Shown here: piece after piece, positions 61,979 to 64,000 of the stretch | How the letters are laid out: each line of letters opens with the position of its first letter | How positions within the stretch are numbered: position 1 is the stretch's first letter | NCBI GenBank assembly: GCA_017617315.1 | Contig: JAFZWM010000007.1 | Coordinates: forward strand, 1 to 64,000 | Direction: 5' to 3' | DNA from: Bacteroidaceae bacterium | GTDB taxonomy: Bacteria > Bacteroidota > Bacteroidia > Bacteroidales > Bacteroidaceae | Length of the DNA: 64,000 bases | Program-made: the position numbers and the translations under genes | The notes under the pieces: model-generated | Seen by the model: the letters and a program-made list of their open reading frames with translations, nothing else | What the model was told of the DNA's origin: nothing | Databases searched by the model: none

Positions 61979-63001
61979 ATGGAAAAATCAAGCGTTTTGC
62001 TTCGTGATGTTGAAGATTTTTGCAAGACATTCGCTTTGCGGAAAGAGTTGCACGGCTCGTCATTCATGATAACCGGTGCAACAGGATTGATAGGCTCAAT
62101 CCTCATAAAATGCCTTCTGGCTCTCGACGAAGATGTGAAAATTATCGCTCCCGTGAGAAATGCGGGGAAAGCAAAAGAGATATTCGGAGACGACAAGCGT
62201 TTGCAGGTTGTAGAGTGCGACCTCTCTTTGTTCGATTATTCAACCTTAGGCAAGGGCGATTATGTGGTTCATTGTGCCGCTCCTACATCCAGCCGTTTCT
62301 TTGTAGACAGGCCTGTCGATACATTCAATATAATAATAAACGGAACGCAGCGACTTCTCGAATATGCAAAAACGGAGGGCGTCAAGGGCTTTGTCTTCCT
62401 TTCGTCGCTCGAAGTATACGGAACGATTACAGACGATAGTGTTAGCGTAACAGAAGATATTCAAGGCTATCTCGACCCTATGAGTGTGCGCAGTTCATAC
62501 CCGATGGCGAAGCGCGCTGCCGAGAATCTGTGTGCTTTGTACGCCTCGCAGTATGGTGTTCCGGCGAAGATTGCCCGCTTCACGCAGACAACAGGTGCCG
62601 GGATTGCCAAGGATGATAACAGGGTAATTGCGCAGTTTGCCCGTCATGCAGCAAATGGCGAAGATATTGTCCTTCATACCACAGGCGAGTCGGCTCGTCC
62701 GTATTGTTACACAACCGACAGCGTTTCTGCCATTCTCTACATCCTTCTGAAAGGCAATGCTGGCGAGGCTTATAACGTAGCAAACGAGGAGGCTTATATC
62801 TCAGCTCGTGGCATGGCTGAATATCTGCGCGACAATTTCAACCATGATATAAATGTCAGAATCGAACTTTCCGACAATATGGGCTATGCTCCGGTAACAA
62901 AACTTCGTTTGTCGGTAGGCAAGCTGAAGGCATTGGGCTGGAAACCATCTTACGGTTTGGATAGAATCTTTAGAAATTTGATAGATTATATTGCGGAGTA
63001 G
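61979..63001 (+). CDS. NAD-dependent epimerase/dehydratase (extended SDR)
   Basis: 340 residues. Rossmann start with MITGATGLIGSILIKCLLAL (Gly-rich loop), VVHCAAPTSS, catalytic Ser/Tyr/Lys pattern (FLSSLEVYG, then SYPMAKRAAE) and RPYCYTTDSVSAILYIL. It acts on a nucleotide-linked sugar or polyol, which one cannot be read. A longer frame begins 14 codons earlier, inside the end of the preceding gene; the ATG at 61979 is preferred. Together with the cytidylyltransferase it may make or modify a CDP-activated unit. Confidence 0.85.
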   Translation: MEKSSVLLRDVEDFCKTFALRKELHGSSFMITGATGLIGSILIKCLLALDEDVKIIAPVRNAGKAKEIFGDDKRLQVVECDLSLFDYSTLGKGDYVVHCAAPTSSRFFVDRPVDTFNIIINGTQRLLEYAKTEGVKGFVFLSSLEVYGTITDDSVSVTEDIQGYLDPMSVRSSYPMAKRAAENLCALYASQYGVPAKIARFTQTTGAGIAKDDNRVIAQFARHAANGEDIVLHTTGESARPYCYTTDSVSAILYILLKGNAGEAYNVANEEAYISARGMAEYLRDNFNHDINVRIELSDNMGYAPVTKLRLSVGKLKALGWKPSYGLDRIFRNLIDYIAE

Positions 63002-63032
63002 CCCTTTTCTTGAAATTGTTTTCTGCCGTAAA

Positions 63033-63064
63033 TTTGTATAAATTAATATAATTAATTACATTTG
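63033..63064 (+). promoter_or_regulatory. Full sigma-ABfr promoter for ugd
   Basis: TTTG (63033-63036), a 20-bp spacer, then TACATTTG (63057-63064). It is the best consensus promoter in the window and indicates that ugd can be transcribed apart from the three genes before it. Confidence 0.75.
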
Positions 63065-63165
63065 CATCGCTTAAATTTGACAGAAACTCTACATTTTGCT
63101 AGTTTTGTCAAGTAAATATTTGTTGTTCCGCATGTTTTGTCATGTTGGCAAATTTTAATATACAA

Positions 63166-64000
63166 ATGAGAAACTTTGAAAGTCTTGAAGTGGCAGTTGC
63201 TGGTACAGGTTATGTTGGCTTGAGTATAGCTACATTGCTGTCGCAGCATCACAAGGTTACAGCTGTAGACGTAATTCCTGAGAAAGTAGAGAAGATAAAC
63301 CAGAGAATCTCTCCGATTCAGGACGAATATATTGAAAAATACTTTGCAGAGAAAGAACTTAATTTGGTTGCTACGCTCGATGGCAGACAGGCATACAAGG
63401 ATGCTGATTTCATTGTCATCGCAGCTCCTACAAACTACGATTCTGCAAAGAATTACTTCGACACATCGCATGTCGAGGAGGTTATCGATTTGGTGCTCGA
63501 GGTCAATCCGGATGCGGTTATGGTCATTAAAAGTACCATTCCTGTGGGATACACCCGAAATCTGTATATAAAATATGCAAGCAAGTTCGAGTCTGACCCG
63601 TCTCTGAAGGGAAAGAAATTTAACCTCTTGTTCTCTCCCGAGTTCCTTCGCGAGAGCAAGGCTTTGTACGATAATCTCTACCCAAGCAGAATAATCGTTG
63701 GCTATCCGAAACTGCTAAACAAAGCATCAAGCGATGACAGAATTTCAGCAGAAAACGAGGCTATCAGCAAGATTGCAGACATTCCATTCCTTGAAGGTGC
63801 AGCCAAGCAGTTCGCCGCATTGTTGCAGGAAGGTGCTCTGAAGCCCGATATTGACACGCTGTTCATGGGAATGAAGGAGGCAGAAGCCGTTAAGTTGTTT
63901 GCAAACACATATCTTGCGCTGCGCGTAAGCTATTTCAACGAGCTTGACACTTATGCCGAGATAAAAGGCCTCGACAGTCAGGCTATAATTCAGGGTGTCG
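63166..64000 (+). CDS. ugd: UDP-glucose 6-dehydrogenase (partial, runs off the window)
   Basis: First 278 residues visible. N-terminal Rossmann start [20 protein letters not shown], then [31 protein letters not shown] and [20 protein letters not shown], and the central helix [20 protein letters not shown]. These match UDP-glucose/UDP-hexose 6-dehydrogenases; the active-site Cys should lie beyond the window edge. The product, UDP-glucuronate, is a common capsule building block. A UDP-ManNAc dehydrogenase is a less likely alternative. Confidence 0.88.
   Translation, partial: MRNFESLEVAVAGTGYVGLSIATLLSQHHKVTAVDVIPEKVEKINQRISPIQDEYIEKYFAEKELNLVATLDGRQAYKDADFIVIAAPTNYDSAKNYFDTSHVEEVIDLVLEVNPDAVMVIKSTIPVGYTRNLYIKYASKFESDPSLKGKKFNLLFSPEFLRESKALYDNLYPSRIIVGYPKLLNKASSDDRISAENEAISKIADIPFLEGAAKQFAALLQEGALKPDIDTLFMGMKEAEAVKLFANTYLALRVSYFNELDTYAEIKGLDSQAIIQGV

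Overview
The window looks like a chromosomal segment of a gut or rumen Bacteroidota bacterium of the Prevotella/Segatella type. The signs are SusC/SusD pairs, a gene order matching the Prevotella xylan utilisation (xus) cluster, sigma-ABfr style promoters (TTTG, about 20 bp, TAnnTTTG) with few Shine-Dalgarno sequences, an Fkp fucose kinase/pyrophosphorylase, a six-subunit Na+-NQR and an UpxY-type antiterminator. No strain name can be given from sequence alone.

Layout. 1-1250: a long 11-bp-register tandem array, a cluster of inverted CTGCCGAATT elements, and a probable control region with four phased TGTAACA boxes. 1251-16183 (+): xylan locus (GH43, xusA, xusB, xusC, xusD, xusE, GH10 xylanase xyn10C), closed by a terminator. 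16184-18309: gene-poor, with a possible small RNA, one helix-turn-helix gene and further repeats. 18310-23062 (+): six related small outer-membrane beta-barrel genes with an ankyrin-repeat gene among them. 23118-26926 (-): apbE, two envelope proteins, a GT2 glycosyltransferase and a DUF4199-type membrane protein. 26991-27164 (-): tRNA-Thr and SRP RNA. 27316-30062 (-): alpha-amylase and fabD. 30172-37577 (+): GDP-mannose pyrophosphorylase, fkp, fucP, a C10 cysteine protease and a DUF486 protein. 38193-46668 (-): a tight run purU-hisH-hisA-hisF-hisIE-ftsE-lysC-lysA-GT2. 46872-51329 (-): tamB. 51450-53586 (-): a frameshifted, truncated phage/ICE polyvalent (MuF_C/LPD3) gene bounded by repeats. 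54327-60222 (+): nqrABCDEF. 60353-64000 (+): start of a surface polysaccharide locus (upxY, IspD/TarI-like cytidylyltransferase, SDR epimerase, UDP-glucose dehydrogenase cut by the window end).

How the genes fit together. Two SusCD transporters and the surface lipoprotein XusE capture and import xylan fragments cut by the surface GH10 enzyme, and the GH43 enzyme trims side chains or xylobiose. Fucose is imported by FucP and converted to GDP-fucose by Fkp; GDP-mannose comes from the adjacent pyrophosphorylase. ApbE supplies the covalent FMN that NqrB and NqrC need, and both subunits here keep the flavinylation threonine motif. The capsule-type locus at the right end is led by its own antiterminator.

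The least explained material is repetitive. An 11-bp-register array family occurs at three loci, each associated with TTGACAATT/CAACTTTCAA-type intergenic repeats. At one locus these repeats mark both ends of the broken mobile-element gene. The phased TGTAACA boxes, the six-member barrel cluster and an orphan terminator behind the xylan locus are the other signals worth following.
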